A stretch of DNA of 64,000 bases from Botrimarina colliarenosi (GCF_007859955.1 NZ_SJPR01000001.1:935590-999589), one strand, 5' to 3'; positions 8,970-19,275 are shown, counted from the stretch's first letter. Notes: generated by a model from the letters alone, not told the origin. Program-made: numbers and translations.

Positions 8970-10109
8970 CTAAAGTAGCTCCGGGGCTAGCAACGCCGGC
9001 GCCGCAGCGGCAGCGGTGGCGATCTCTCCGTCCAACAAGTGACGACGGATCGAGCGGAGCCGCTCGTAGCGCCACCGTCCGACGATCACCGCGACGCCGT
9101 GCGGTGGGTCGCCGACGCCGATTGCCCGTTCGATCGTCGCCAGCAACCGATCGACGCCTATGCCGTTCGGGGCGTCGGTCGCAATGACCTCGGACGGAAT
9201 CGAATCGCTTCGGGGGTTGAGGTCGGCTTTGCTGGCTACTTCGATGACGGCGGCGTTGACAGTCGCCTCGGCGAGCAGTGAATCACGGAGTTCAAGAGCC
9301 TCCGGCGAAGCGAACGCCGCCGCCTCGCGGACAACCACGACGATATCGGCCGAGCGGAGTGTCGCGCGGGCGAGTTCGACGCCGGCCGCCTCGATCACAT
9401 TGTCGGTTGCTCTCACACCGGCGGTGTCGGCGAGCGTCACCGGCCAGCCAGAGACGGCAGTCGTCGCCGTCACGACATCTCGGGTGGTGCCCGGCAGGTC
9501 GTAGACGATCGCCCGGTCGAAGCCGACCAACGCGTTGACAAGGCTGCTCTTGCCGACATTCGGCGCGCCGGCGATCACGATACGCCACGGCTGCGTAAGA
9601 CGCCGCCCGAGCCGCTCGCGGCTGAGCAGGTCGTCGATCAGGGCGCCAGCCTGTGTGGCGTCGCCGGCGTCGAGCAAGGAAATCAGAGACCGTAACGCCG
9701 CGTCGAGTGAGCCATTCACCTGATCGAGGAGCACCCCAGCGACCCGCTCGGTGGGCGCGTTCGCCAAAGCGTCTTGCAACTCGTCGGCTAGCGAGGCGGG
9801 GCTTGGCTTGGTTTCGACGGCGCCGTCGCTCACCAGAGATGCGACAATCGCCGCCGCGGCCGCGACTCCGCCGTGGCAGTGGACCTCGACGCGGTCGGTT
9901 GCGGTGCGCACGGCGACGAGCTCTTCGCCCGGCGTGTCGGCGTGAGGGCGTCGCCAGCTGCCGAAGCGGATGGCGTTGATTGGCGCCGTTGTGAGGGGGT
10001 GTGCGCCGCCGAACCAACTATCGACCAGTCGCACCGCGTCGGCGCCGGTGACTTCGACCACGGCGATAGCGCCCCGTCCGGCGGGCGTCAGCCGACAGAC
10101 CCGCGTCAT
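8970..10109 (-). CDS. MnmE-like GTPase lacking the C-terminal catalytic end
   Basis: The product has 379 residues, about 70 fewer than usual MnmE. The N-terminus resembles the MnmE folate-binding domain ([26 protein letters not shown]). The G domain is intact: GAPNVGKSS (G1), LPGTTRDVV (G2), DTAG (G3) and SKADL (G4). The protein ends in LLAPELL and lacks the C-terminal CxGK motif whose cysteine is needed for tRNA wobble-uridine modification. It therefore probably does not do MnmE chemistry and is a divergent paralogue. Its start overlaps the coaX stop by 4 bases (ATGA), so the two are translationally coupled. Confidence 0.75.
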   Translation of the reverse strand: MTRVCRLTPAGRGAIAVVEVTGADAVRLVDSWFGGAHPLTTAPINAIRFGSWRRPHADTPGEELVAVRTATDRVEVHCHGGVAAAAAIVASLVSDGAVETKPSPASLADELQDALANAPTERVAGVLLDQVNGSLDAALRSLISLLDAGDATQAGALIDDLLSRERLGRRLTQPWRIVIAGAPNVGKSSLVNALVGFDRAIVYDLPGTTRDVVTATTAVSGWPVTLADTAGVRATDNVIEAAGVELARATLRSADIVVVVREAAAFASPEALELRDSLLAEATVNAAVIEVASKADLNPRSDSIPSEVIATDAPNGIGVDRLLATIERAIGVGDPPHGVAVIVGRWRYERLRSIRRHLLDGEIATAAAAAPALLAPELL

Positions 10110-10957
10110 CGGTCAACGCCCGCTGCGAGGGCGACGCCGGCGAGCGTCAGGTGCGGCACGCAGCGGACCGACAGGTCAGGGCCGCCAATCAGTCGGGCGA
10201 CCGACGGCGCCGCCCCGCCGGTGAGGAACACCTGGGGCGCATCGGTCAGGCGGTCGCGCTGGCGGGCGATCAGCTCCCGGATCGCCCCGACTGCGCCCCA
10301 GAAAACGCCTGCAAGGATTGCCGGTTCGGTCGAACGGCCCACCGCGTCGGGCGCGTCGCCGAGGTCGCCGAACTGGATGTCGGGAAGGCGGTCGGTCTTC
10401 TCCGCCAGCGCCCGAGCGGCGAGCGTCGGGCCGGGTAGGATGGCGCCCCCTTCGAGAGCGCCGTCCGTTGCGATCAGGTCGACCGTAATCGCTGTGCCGA
10501 CGTCGACGACAATTGCCGGCCGGCCATCGTGGCGCAATCGATTGGCGGCGACGGCGGCCATGACTCGGTCAACGCCGATGCGGGTCGGCTCGTCAACGCG
10601 GAGCGTGATTGGCGCCGTCTCGCTCGCCATCCTTTGAACATCGTAATGGCTGAGCAACGCGGCAAGCGCCTCTTCGGCCGGACGAGAAACGCTCGCCAGG
10701 GCGATGCGGGGACGGACATCGCCGATCGCCTGGAGCCAGTCGTGCAGGGCGCCGGCGATCAACTCGTCGAGCGTGCTCGCGAGCGTCTCCGCCGGTTCGG
10801 GGAGTCGCGGCGCGGCGATCGGCAGATCGCCCGATAGGGCCGTTGTGACGCAACCACCGTCAACCGATGTGAAGAGACCCAGCTTGACGCGGGTATTGCC
10901 AACGTCGATGGCGAGAAGGTCGGTCGTCGAGGAAGACGTGTTGCTCACGTGACTCAC
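10106..10957 (-). CDS. coaX: Type III pantothenate kinase
   Basis: The product has 283 residues, a little longer than most Coa[17 protein letters not shown] is the N-terminal phosphate motif, [10 protein letters not shown] and [12 protein letters not shown] are the central motifs, and [15 protein letters not shown] is the pantothenate-side motif. It phosphorylates pantothenate in coenzyme A synthesis in the cytoplasm and belongs to the ASKHA fold, needing a monovalent cation. It is followed by the MnmE-like gene with a 4-base overlap. Upstream, nadD is on the same strand 25 bases away, so a nadD-coaX-GTPase operon is likely. Confidence 0.93.
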   Translation of the reverse strand: MSHVSNTSSSTTDLLAIDVGNTRVKLGLFTSVDGGCVTTALSGDLPIAAPRLPEPAETLASTLDELIAGALHDWLQAIGDVRPRIALASVSRPAEEALAALLSHYDVQRMASETAPITLRVDEPTRIGVDRVMAAVAANRLRHDGRPAIVVDVGTAITVDLIATDGALEGGAILPGPTLAARALAEKTDRLPDIQFGDLGDAPDAVGRSTEPAILAGVFWGAVGAIRELIARQRDRLTDAPQVFLTGGAAPSVARLIGGPDLSVRCVPHLTLAGVALAAGVDR

Positions 10958-10982
10958 AATAACACAGGGGGCGGGCGGGCCG

Positions 10983-11549
10983 TTAGCGATACAGGCCGTG
11001 GCGGGCGATGTACTCGGCGACGGTGTCGGGAACGAGCCCTACGATCGATTCGCCGGCAGCGATCCGTCGCCGCAAATCGCTGCTGCTGACCGCCATCGGC
11101 GGCATATCGATCCGCAGGTGGGGGACTTCGGTCGCGACACCCCCCTCGCCGGGGCGCTGCACGACCATTGGCCTGGCGAGCCGCAGGACCTCGGCAGGCT
11201 CGCGCCAGCTTGAGAAATCGCGGAGCGTGTCGGCCCCCATCAGAAAGAACAGCTCCGCATCGGGCAGTTGGCCCCGCATCTGCCGGAGCGTGTCGACCGT
11301 GTAGCTGACGCCGCCGCGGTCAATCTCGATGGTCGAAACCTCCCGGCCCGCTTGGCCCTCGGTCGCGAGCCGCAGCATCGCGACCCGGTCGGCGTCGGCG
11401 GCGACGGGGCCATCGGGCTTCAGCGGCTGTACCGCGGCGGGAATCAGCCAGACCGCGTCGAGTTGGCCCTGCTCGGCGCAGCACGCGGCGAGGGCCAGAT
11501 GGCCGTTGTGCACCGGGTCAAAGCTGCCGCCGAAGAGGCCGAGACGCAT
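10983..11549 (-). CDS. nadD: Nicotinate-nucleotide adenylyltransferase
   Basis: The product has 188 residues. GLFGGSFDPVHNGHL carries the nucleotidyltransferase HxGH-type motif, and SSSDLRRRIAAGESI is the C-terminal ISSTxIR-like motif. It adenylates nicotinate mononucleotide in NAD synthesis. It is the first gene of a compact minus-strand run (nadD, coaX, MnmE-like GTPase) and is divergent from priA, with about 90 bases between the two starts. Confidence 0.93.
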   Translation of the reverse strand: MRLGLFGGSFDPVHNGHLALAACCAEQGQLDAVWLIPAAVQPLKPDGPVAADADRVAMLRLATEGQAGREVSTIEIDRGGVSYTVDTLRQMRGQLPDAELFFLMGADTLRDFSSWREPAEVLRLARPMVVQRPGEGGVATEVPHLRIDMPPMAVSSSDLRRRIAAGESIVGLVPDTVAEYIARHGLYR

Positions 11550-11637
11550 GGGGGGAGATCAGCGGGGGCAGATGGGGGATGATAGGGGGCCGGGCCTATC
11601 ATCCCTCATCCGACATCGAACCTCTATCCTCACCCCT

Positions 11638-13944
11638 GTGTCCCAACGCTCTCTCTTCGACGCCGAGCCGCCCGCCTGGGAGATCGATGCGCAATCGATG
11701 GTCCTGGCGGCGACGGTCGTGCTGCCCAGCGGGCCGCCGGGGGAATTCGACTACGCGATCCCCGACACGATGGCCGACCCCCGTAAGCCCGATGTCTATG
11801 TCGAGCCGGGCCGGCGGGTGCGGGCGCCGCTCGGACGGGGCAACCGGCCGGTGGTGGGGTACTGCGTCGCGGTCGGCCCGAAGCCCTCGTCGCCATCGCG
11901 GCCGCTGAAGCCGCTGCGCGGCGTGCTCGATCCGGTGAGCCTCGTCTCGCCGTCGATGCTGAGGCTCACTCGCTGGATGGCCGACCATTACCTGACGCCG
12001 TGGGGCCAAGTCCTGGAGGGGGTGGTGCCGTCGGGCGTCCGCGGCCGGGCGGGCACACGCGACGTCACCCTATTGAGTGTTCCGACAAAAGTCGCCGCCC
12101 GGCTGACCGGCCTCGAGCTGCCGCCCAAACAGGCCGACGTGCTCCAGGCGCTCGCCGCCAGCAGCAAGCCGCTGTCGCTGAAGCAGCTCGCGATGCGTGT
12201 CGGCTGTACGACAGCGCCGATTAACGCCCTGCGAAAACGTGGCCTCATCGAGTCACGCGTCGAGCGACTCGCGACCGACGGCCTGCTCGCCGAAGACGTC
12301 GCCGTCGAACGCCAACCGGCGAAGCGACTCAACCCCGACCAGGCGAGGACGCTCGACACGATCCTCGCCGCGGTCGATGCGGGCGAGCACGAAACCATCC
12401 TCGTGCACGGCGTCACCGGCAGCGGCAAGACCGAGGTTTACCTGCAGGCGATCGAACGCGTCGTCTCATTCGGACGGCAGGCGATCGTGCTCGTGCCCGA
12501 GATCAGTCTAACGCCCCAGACCGTCGGCCGGTTCCGTGAGCGTTTCGACCGCATCGCCGTGCTGCACAGTCACCAGTCGGATGTCGAGCGTCACCGCCAA
12601 TGGCGCCGCATCGCGGCCGGAGATGTCGAGGTTGTGGTCGGCGCCCGCAGCGCGGTCTTCGCGCCGACGCCGCACCTAGGGCTCGTCGTCATCGACGAAG
12701 AGCACGAGACCACCTTCAAGCAAGACACCGCGCCCCGCTACCACGCCCGCGACGTCGCCCTTGAGCGGACCCGCGCCGAGGGGGTGCCGCTCGTCTTGGC
12801 GAGCGCGACGCCGTCGCTCGAGGCGTGGCGTTGTTCACAGCCGGGGGCGCCCGAGAGGTTCCGGCTAGCGAGCATGCCGCGGCGGATCGGCGACCTGCCG
12901 ATGCCGGCGGTGCGGGTCGTCGACCTGCGGGTCGACGGCGAGTCTCGTGGCGCCATTAGCCGGCCGCTCTATCAGGCGATGGACCAGGCGCTTCGCGACG
13001 ACGGGCAGATTATTTTGTTGCTCAATCGCCGCGGCTACTCCACGCACGTGCAATGCCCGGCTTGTGGCTATGCGCTAAAGTGCGATCACTGCGACGTGGC
13101 GATGACGTTCCACCGGCAAGACAACGCCGTCGTTTGCCACTGGTGCGACTACCGCTCGGCGCCGCCGACGGTCTGCCCCGACTGCCGCAGCCCGCGGATC
13201 CGTTACGGCGGCATGGGGACGCAGAAACTCGAAGCGGAAGTCAACGCGCGGTTCCGCGGCGTGTCCGTCACGCGGATGGACGCCGACACGATGCGGCGAC
13301 CGGGCAGCCACGAGACGGCGCTCGACGCGTTCCGCCACGGCGAGACGCGGATCCTGCTCGGCACCCAGATGATCGCCAAGGGCCTCGACTTCCCCAATGT
13401 GACCCTTGTCGGAGTGATCTCCGCCGACTCGGCGCTCAACTTGCCCGACTTCCGTGCTGCGGAACGGACCTTCCAACTCGTGACGCAAGTCGCCGGTCGC
13501 ACCGGCCGTGGCGAGCGGGGTGGCCGCGTCATCGTCCAGACGTTCGACCCCGACCACCCGGCGATTCTGGCCGCGGTGCGGCACGACTACGAACGGTTTG
13601 CAAGCGAGGAGCTACCGGCCCGCCGGGCGCTGGGCTACCCCCCCTTCGGCGTCATGGCGCGCATCATTGCCCGCGGCGCTAGCGAGCCGCTGCTGACGGC
13701 TTACCTCGATCAGGTAGCGGAGACTTTGAAACGCGCCGTCCAGGAGGCGGGCGCCAAGGTCCGCCTCGTGGGCCCGGCGCCGGCGCCGATCACCAGGCTG
13801 CGGGGCGAATTCCGCCGGCACCTACAGATGCACTCCCCAAGCGGCGACGCGGTGCGGGCCGCCCTACGGGCCGGTTGGCTGCCAATCAAGCCGCCCGAGG
13901 GGGTGCGTTCGGTCGTTGATATCGACCCGACCGATATGTTGTGA
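11638..13944 (+). CDS. priA: Primosomal replication-restart helicase PriA
   Basis: The product has 768 residues from GTG 11638. The open frame extends upstream to 11329, but that part is antisense to nadD and has no PriA similarity. The N-terminal DNA-binding domain (EFDYAIPD, GRRVRAPLGRG) is followed by a helicase core with Walker A GVTGSGKTEVY, DEEH box, VLASATPSLEAW and helicase motif VAGRTGRG. Zinc-binding cysteine pairs are present (CPACGYALKCDHC, CHWC, CPDC). It restarts stalled forks by loading DnaB. No Shine-Dalgarno site is visible before the GTG. Confidence 0.93.
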   Translation: MSQRSLFDAEPPAWEIDAQSMVLAATVVLPSGPPGEFDYAIPDTMADPRKPDVYVEPGRRVRAPLGRGNRPVVGYCVAVGPKPSSPSRPLKPLRGVLDPVSLVSPSMLRLTRWMADHYLTPWGQVLEGVVPSGVRGRAGTRDVTLLSVPTKVAARLTGLELPPKQADVLQALAASSKPLSLKQLAMRVGCTTAPINALRKRGLIESRVERLATDGLLAEDVAVERQPAKRLNPDQARTLDTILAAVDAGEHETILVHGVTGSGKTEVYLQAIERVVSFGRQAIVLVPEISLTPQTVGRFRERFDRIAVLHSHQSDVERHRQWRRIAAGDVEVVVGARSAVFAPTPHLGLVVIDEEHETTFKQDTAPRYHARDVALERTRAEGVPLVLASATPSLEAWRCSQPGAPERFRLASMPRRIGDLPMPAVRVVDLRVDGESRGAISRPLYQAMDQALRDDGQIILLLNRRGYSTHVQCPACGYALKCDHCDVAMTFHRQDNAVVCHWCDYRSAPPTVCPDCRSPRIRYGGMGTQKLEAEVNARFRGVSVTRMDADTMRRPGSHETALDAFRHGETRILLGTQMIAKGLDFPNVTLVGVISADSALNLPDFRAAERTFQLVTQVAGRTGRGERGGRVIVQTFDPDHPAILAAVRHDYERFASEELPARRALGYPPFGVMARIIARGASEPLLTAYLDQVAETLKRAVQEAGAKVRLVGPAPAPITRLRGEFRRHLQMHSPSGDAVRAALRAGWLPIKPPEGVRSVVDIDPTDML

Positions 13945-13975
13945 GAGGGGGGTTAGGGACGAGAGATGTGTAGCC

Positions 13976-14047
13976 GAGCCGCGACCGTGAGGGAGCCGTC
14001 CTGACGACTCCGCTATGGTTTGGACGAATCCCTCACGGTCGCGGCTC
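13976..14047. repeat. Perfect 19-bp inverted repeat with 34-bp spacer
   Basis: The arm gagccgcgaccgtgaggga (13976-13994) is repeated exactly in reverse complement at 14029-14047. It lies between the priA stop (13944) and the histidine kinase start (14133). There is no T-run, so it is not a classic intrinsic terminator; a REP-like genomic repeat or a structured mRNA 3' end fits better. Confidence 0.8.
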
Positions 14048-14132
14048 AGAGTGATCTCCCCGCGTCCCTGCCCCCCCGTCCCCCCCACTTTCTGCCGTCT
14101 GCCGGGCGTCGGTGGCCTGCTACAATCGAAGC

Positions 14133-15926
14133 ATGACTCCACGCGGCCTCAAACGCGTTCTCGTCGGTGAGACAAGCCTCGAGCGGAAGTGCCGCTGGTG
14201 GTTCGGCATCGCGCTGGGCGTCCTGCTGGTGCTGAGCTTCTATTGGTCGGGGCAGCAGCTACGCGACTTCCTCCGCCAGAGCGACCGCAAGCTGGGGCGC
14301 GAGCTGGTCCGCGCCGCCAACATCGAGCGGCACTTCGAGGAGTTGATGCAGCCCTCTGCCGAGGAGGAGGCGGGGCTTCGACCCGAGGAGGTCGATACCT
14401 GGAAAGAGATCATCGCCAACCTCGTCCAGGCGAGCCAAGCGAGCGGCGTGAAGTACCAGTCGTACTCGGTTAAGCCCCAAGACGCCGGCAACCCGAACGC
14501 CTACGGCCGCCCCGAGCATCCCCACGAGTGGGAGCTGCTGCGGCGGTATCTCGACGCCGAGCCCGACACAAAGGAGGCTGAGCCCGCTTCCCGCTACGAC
14601 GATGACGGCACCATCTGGCGGTTCTACCAGCCCCTTTATGCCGAAAAGACCTGCGTCACCTGCCACAGCATCTGGGGCAAACCGGTCCGCGCTGGGATCG
14701 TTGAGGGCGACCTAATCGCGGTCATGCGGATCGAGGTCGATCGCAAGAGCGGCCGCAGCGACATCGCCGCCTACGACGCCACGATGTGGGGCGTCGCGGT
14801 GGTGATCTTCTTCCTGTCGATGTTCCTGCTCTGGTTCATTGTCAAGCTGCTGATTGTCAAACCAGTGACCCACCTCCGTGAGGTCGCGAACGCCGTCCGC
14901 GAGGGGGACACCAGCCAGCGCGCCGACATCCAGACGGGCGACGAGTTCGAGGAACTGGCCGCCTCGTTCAACCGGATGCTCCGCCAGCTCCTCAGCCAGC
15001 AGAACTCGCTCGAGGGGATCAACAACGAACTCGACAGCAAGGTCGACGAGCTCGCGCAGATGAACCTGCGGCTGTTCGAGATGAACCGCCTGAAGAGCGA
15101 CTTCCTCGCGACCATGAGCCACGAGCTCCGCACGCCGCTCAACAGCATCCTCGGCTTTAGCGAGGTGCTCGCGACGGTCGACACGCTCGACCCCAAGCAG
15201 CAACGCTACGTCGGCAACATCCAGCGGTCAGGCAAGATGCTGCTCGAGATGATCAACGACATCCTCGACCTGGCTAAACTGGAATCAGGGCGGATGGACG
15301 CCTCGCCGGTCGAGCTGCCGCTGGCCGCGATCGTCACGGCCCAATGCGATATGGCCCGCCCGCTGGCGGAGCGCAAGAACATCGATCTCGAGGCCGAGTG
15401 CGAGGCGGGCGTGCCGCCGCTCCGCCAGGACCAAGCGAAACTGCAGCAGATCCTCAACAACCTGCTCTCGAATGCGATCAAGTTCACGCCCGAAGGGGGC
15501 CGCATCTTGGTCCGTGCGCGGCGTGAGGAGGACCACGCGCACGGCTCGCCCCATCGGCTGAGTTCCGTCGCGACGTTGGTCCTCGAGGTCGAAGACACCG
15601 GCATCGGCATCAGCGACGCCGACCAAGCGATCATCTTCGAGAAGTTCCGCCAAGGCGCGTCGGCCGTCCCCGGCGGCGACGCGATGACGCGCGAGCAGGG
15701 AGGCACCGGCCTCGGCTTATCGATCGTCCGCGAGCTGTGCCGCCTCCTCGGCGGCGACGTCACGGTCCGCAGCGTCAGCGGCAAGGGGAGCACCTTCACG
15801 GTCCGCCTGCCGTGGCGGCTGCCCGACCGGTCGGACCTCGAGGCCGAAATGAATCGCGGTGTCGCCGAGCTCACTCGCCCCGCGACCCAGGCGTTGCCAA
15901 GCCCCGCCGCTGTCTCTTCGCACTGA
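14133..15926 (+). CDS. Membrane histidine kinase with CxxCH-containing periplasmic sensor
   Basis: The product has 597 residues. Transmembrane segment 1 is at about 22-40. A periplasmic domain of the Tll0287/DUF3365 type contains CVTCH at about 174-178, a possible c-type haem site. Transmembrane segment 2 is at about 218-242, then HAMP and a coiled coil. HisKA (FLATMSHELRTPLNS, phospho-acceptor His near 330) is followed by HATPase with NNLLSNAIKFTPEGG, DTGIGI and GTGLGLSIV. TACAAT at 14121-14126 sits directly before the ATG, which would give a very short or absent leader. An in-frame GTG at 14112 is the alternative start. No response regulator is adjacent, so this is an orphan kinase, possibly sensing redox or a gas. 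Confidence 0.85.
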   Translation: MTPRGLKRVLVGETSLERKCRWWFGIALGVLLVLSFYWSGQQLRDFLRQSDRKLGRELVRAANIERHFEELMQPSAEEEAGLRPEEVDTWKEIIANLVQASQASGVKYQSYSVKPQDAGNPNAYGRPEHPHEWELLRRYLDAEPDTKEAEPASRYDDDGTIWRFYQPLYAEKTCVTCHSIWGKPVRAGIVEGDLIAVMRIEVDRKSGRSDIAAYDATMWGVAVVIFFLSMFLLWFIVKLLIVKPVTHLREVANAVREGDTSQRADIQTGDEFEELAASFNRMLRQLLSQQNSLEGINNELDSKVDELAQMNLRLFEMNRLKSDFLATMSHELRTPLNSILGFSEVLATVDTLDPKQQRYVGNIQRSGKMLLEMINDILDLAKLESGRMDASPVELPLAAIVTAQCDMARPLAERKNIDLEAECEAGVPPLRQDQAKLQQILNNLLSNAIKFTPEGGRILVRARREEDHAHGSPHRLSSVATLVLEVEDTGIGISDADQAIIFEKFRQGASAVPGGDAMTREQGGTGLGLSIVRELCRLLGGDVTVRSVSGKGSTFTVRLPWRLPDRSDLEAEMNRGVAELTRPATQALPSPAAVSSH

Positions 15927-16126
15927 GCCGACAGCGGCGGCACAACAGAGTGATTTCGTCACCGCCAACGAGGCCAACGGCGTCGCCAAGAAGGCTCTCA
16001 ACCCCACGTCGGCGCCGCTCTCCTCCGTCAGTTTCGAATTCTCGACAGCACTGGCGGATCCGTCATTCGACGCGGTTTGTACCGCGAGCAAACCGGCACG
16101 CAAAACGGGCCATCTCATAACACGCC

Positions 16127-19100
16127 TCACCGCGGCGGCAGGCTCGGCCGCGTTGCGTTTGGCGTCGGTTGGTACTCGGCGCCGCGGAGGTCGTCGATCG
16201 TTGTGCGGCCGAGTCCGACGTAGTGCGTTAGTCGCTGAGCCGACGCGGGGGCGTAGGCCTGCTGGCCGTTGGAACGGGCCCAGAGGCGGGCGAGCTGCTG
16301 GGCGTCCCCTTCGAGGATGAAGCGGTCGGCCGACTGCGAGTAACTCGCGCGGCCCGCCTCAGCGACGAGACCACCTCCGTCGGCGCCGATCGCCGCGTCG
16401 ATCCGCACGCTGCGGAGCGCGACCAACTCGATCGGACCGATTGGCGCGCCGGTGGTGCTGCCACGCCGCACCGAAGCCGCCGGATCCTCGTGGACGCGGA
16501 GCTCTTCGCAACGCAGTTCGACCGAGTCGGGCGGCACGCCTTCGGGCGAGTGGAGCGGCAACTGGTGATCCCACGCCAGCACGGGGCCGTACACGGTCTG
16601 CACGCCGCCGAGGAACTGCACGCGGCGTTCGAGGTAGTTGCCGCCGATCCCTTCGCGGAAGTCGACGCGGAGGAACTTCAGGCCGTCGCCTTGCTTGCCG
16701 GCGTTCGGTTTGTCAGCGCCCGGAGCGCCGCCGAAAGGGTTGGCGCTCGCGCCGGAGAGCCGCACCGAGCGGATGGATCCCGGCCCCCGGCCGGAGATGG
16801 CGCCGCTGAGGCGATTGATGGCGAGCGAATCGGTCTTCGCGCGTTCGTGCGAGACCTGCCCCGCGGCGTCCGTGCCTCGGTAGTCGACCGTGACGCCGCC
16901 CGAGCACTCGACCTGGGCGACTTCCACCGCGCCGGCGCCGCCGAACGAGCCGTTGCGCAGGTCGATCGGGTGCGAAAGCGTGGCGGTCATCTGAGCGCAG
17001 TTGAGCCAGCCGCCGGCGCTCTCAGCGAAGACCTCGTCGGAGAGGGAGAGTCGAGCGCCGTCGAATTGCATGCCGCCGCGCCAGCGGAGGGTCCCTTCGC
17101 CAGCGAGGGGGTTCGCGCCGTCGCTAGAAGGGAGTTGCAGTCGCGCGTCGCCACGGCCTTCGGTCCACGCACGGCCGGCGGCTTGATCGACATGCAGGTC
17201 GCGGACCCAGACCCGCATCCCTTGCGAGCGGATCTCGGCGAGACCGTGGTGCTCGGCGCCCGCGACCGGGGGGGCGTCGCCGGCGCCGGAGAGCGTTAGC
17301 CGGGCGGCGCCACGGCGTTCGAGCCGGTCGATCCGCAGTTGTTGACCGATAATCTGCATCGGCTCGCCGCCATCGGGGCGGGGGTCTTCGTCGACACGGA
17401 CGCCGCCGTTGCAGACGAGCGCTAGCGGCGCCGCTTGGCGGCCGGCGAGACCGATGTCGAGTTGGATCGATTGGGTCTTCAGGCGGTAGTGTCGATCCGC
17501 GGGTGAAGCGCTCGCCCCCGGGCTCGATCCGAGCGAGGCGCCCAACGCCGGTCCGCCGCCATCGACGACCGCGTCGGCCGGCAAGGGGCGCACCAGGGCG
17601 ACGAGGTTGTCGGCCTGGCCCTCGAGTTGCCGGCCGACGAACTCGACGGCGCCGATCGCGTCGATGCGGTTGATCTGGACAGCGCCCTGCTGGCCATCGC
17701 CGGCGGTGAGCTCGATCGCGGGGCCGTCCTTGCCGTCGGCGGCGACCTCGCTCAGTTGGGTAACAACGCGGTCCGCCCGGAGCTTGCCAATGCCCCCGGC
17801 CGCGAATTCGGGACGACCAACGATCGACAGCACCGGCTGGCCGCGGTCGTCACGCCGCAGCGTGACGGCGGGCTCGCCGCCGGGGATCTCTTTCCAGCGC
17901 GCTTCAAAGTTGCGCTCGGGCTCGTCGGGCGATGGCGTGATCCTCAGCCAACCGGGGCCCGCAGCGAGCAGTTCGCCAACCACCTGCGGCGATCCCGCGG
18001 GGGGCGACGTGTACTCGAGCACCGGGGCCGACGCCTCGCTGAGCCCGTGGGCCAGCTGAGCGGGCGAACCCTCGATCCGCAATCGTCGGTCCGTGATCCA
18101 TGCCCGCAGTCGTCGCCCCCGCACCGCGGCGCTGCGGCTAGGTGAGTCGAGCCGGACCGGCGCGCCAACCGCTTCGATCAGCCGTGGCGTGAGGTTCGAA
18201 ATGAGCCGGCTTTGGCGGCGGGCCAGGTCGGGCTCGTCGACCGGATTGATCTCGGCGGCGGCGCCTTGGGCGTCGCCGAAGTGGAGTCGCAGCTCACGGC
18301 AAAAGAGTTGGTCGTCGGCGACGCCCGGATTGCGGAGCGTCGCGCGGACGTCGTCCTGTAGCGAAGCGATGAAGCGGGTGAAGTCGAAACGGAACGGCCC
18401 GGCGCAGGTGAGTTCTAGCGGCCCCGCGGTTTGGATCGGCCCCTCCGCCGAGACAAGTTGGACGTTCCGATTTGCCGTCGAATCGGACGTCACACGGCGC
18501 GACGTTTCCGCCAAGGCGCCGGTGCTGATCAGCGCCTGCACCTGTTCGCGGATCTCTAGCGATTCGACGCCGGTGATCGGCAAGGACGAGCCGCTGGCGC
18601 CGGCGTGGGGCTCGCTGAGCAGCCGGATCTCCAGCACCTTGCCGTGCGCGCGGTGCGGCCCGATCCGTAGGTCGACCGCCGCGCTGGTGGTGATCATCGC
18701 TTGGTTGAAGCGGAGGTCGCGCGTCACGAGCCGCAGGTCGTCGGCGGGGCCCGGGTCCTTCATGTCGCTGCGGACGATGACCTCGCCCATGAACTCCCCG
18801 GCGACCGGCTTGCCGACGCTGCCGCTGGTGAAGTCGATCCCGCCCCCGCCGTCCGGATTGTCGAACTGGATCACCGAGCGATTGGGGACTTCGGCGATGA
18901 TCGCGTCGCGCGGCGGCGGGGCGCCATGAACGAGGGGCGTCGGGAACGCAACGAGAACGCTGCGGGCGATCTCGACCCGGCCCCCTTCAATCGGCCGAAA
19001 GTCCTCGAGCACAAGCACGAGGGGGCCGTACTCGTACACTTGCGGTGTGCCGAGGAGGGCCCAGTGGTCTGGCGGCAGGTAGCTGGCCAGCATCTTCTGG

Positions 19101-19267
19101 TAGCGGGCAACAGCGATACCGCCGCGCTGCCAATCGTCTTCGCTCGCCGCGTCGTACGCCCGCGTCGGCAGGGCCGGCTCAACGATTGGCACAATCGCCA
19201 AGACGTACGCCTGGTACGCTACCAGGGTGACGGCCAGGGTGACGGCGGCGTTGATGAGGCGTTGCAC
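16127..19267 (-). CDS. Very large periplasmic OstA/LptC-like protein
   Basis: The product has 1046 residues with one N-terminal membrane anchor (about 5-25) and no further hydrophobic segment. The rest is repetitive beta-rich sequence with recurring short units such as VVTQLSEVAADG, LRLVTRDLRFNQAM and VELRCEELRVHEDP, as in OstA/LptA- and LptC-type lipopolysaccharide transport proteins. Position supports this: kdsD and kdsC lie upstream on the same strand, as kdsD-kdsC-lptC-lptA do in enterobacteria. It is several times longer than LptC plus LptA (about 380 residues together). Role in moving lipid A-like molecules across the periplasm is inferred; an AsmA-like function is the alternative. Confidence 0.55.
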   Translation of the reverse strand: MQRLINAAVTLAVTLVAYQAYVLAIVPIVEPALPTRAYDAASEDDWQRGGIAVARYQKMLASYLPPDHWALLGTPQVYEYGPLVLVLEDFRPIEGGRVEIARSVLVAFPTPLVHGAPPPRDAIIAEVPNRSVIQFDNPDGGGGIDFTSGSVGKPVAGEFMGEVIVRSDMKDPGPADDLRLVTRDLRFNQAMITTSAAVDLRIGPHRAHGKVLEIRLLSEPHAGASGSSLPITGVESLEIREQVQALISTGALAETSRRVTSDSTANRNVQLVSAEGPIQTAGPLELTCAGPFRFDFTRFIASLQDDVRATLRNPGVADDQLFCRELRLHFGDAQGAAAEINPVDEPDLARRQSRLISNLTPRLIEAVGAPVRLDSPSRSAAVRGRRLRAWITDRRLRIEGSPAQLAHGLSEASAPVLEYTSPPAGSPQVVGELLAAGPGWLRITPSPDEPERNFEARWKEIPGGEPAVTLRRDDRGQPVLSIVGRPEFAAGGIGKLRADRVVTQLSEVAADGKDGPAIELTAGDGQQGAVQINRIDAIGAVEFVGRQLEGQADNLVALVRPLPADAVVDGGGPALGASLGSSPGASASPADRHYRLKTQSIQLDIGLAGRQAAPLALVCNGGVRVDEDPRPDGGEPMQIIGQQLRIDRLERRGAARLTLSGAGDAPPVAGAEHHGLAEIRSQGMRVWVRDLHVDQAAGRAWTEGRGDARLQLPSSDGANPLAGEGTLRWRGGMQFDGARLSLSDEVFAESAGGWLNCAQMTATLSHPIDLRNGSFGGAGAVEVAQVECSGGVTVDYRGTDAAGQVSHERAKTDSLAINRLSGAISGRGPGSIRSVRLSGASANPFGGAPGADKPNAGKQGDGLKFLRVDFREGIGGNYLERRVQFLGGVQTVYGPVLAWDHQLPLHSPEGVPPDSVELRCEELRVHEDPAASVRRGSTTGAPIGPIELVALRSVRIDAAIGADGGGLVAEAGRASYSQSADRFILEGDAQQLARLWARSNGQQAYAPASAQRLTHYVGLGRTTIDDLRGAEYQPTPNATRPSLPPR

Positions 19268-19275
19268 GGGGATGA

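Noticed and set aside
11329-11637. Upstream extension of priA
   Set aside because: It is antisense to nadD and lacks PriA similarity; the GTG at 11638 begins the PriA-like sequence.
15717-16130. 137-codon minus-strand frame after the histidine kinase
   Set aside because: It overlaps the kinase end and is a typical shadow frame without family features.
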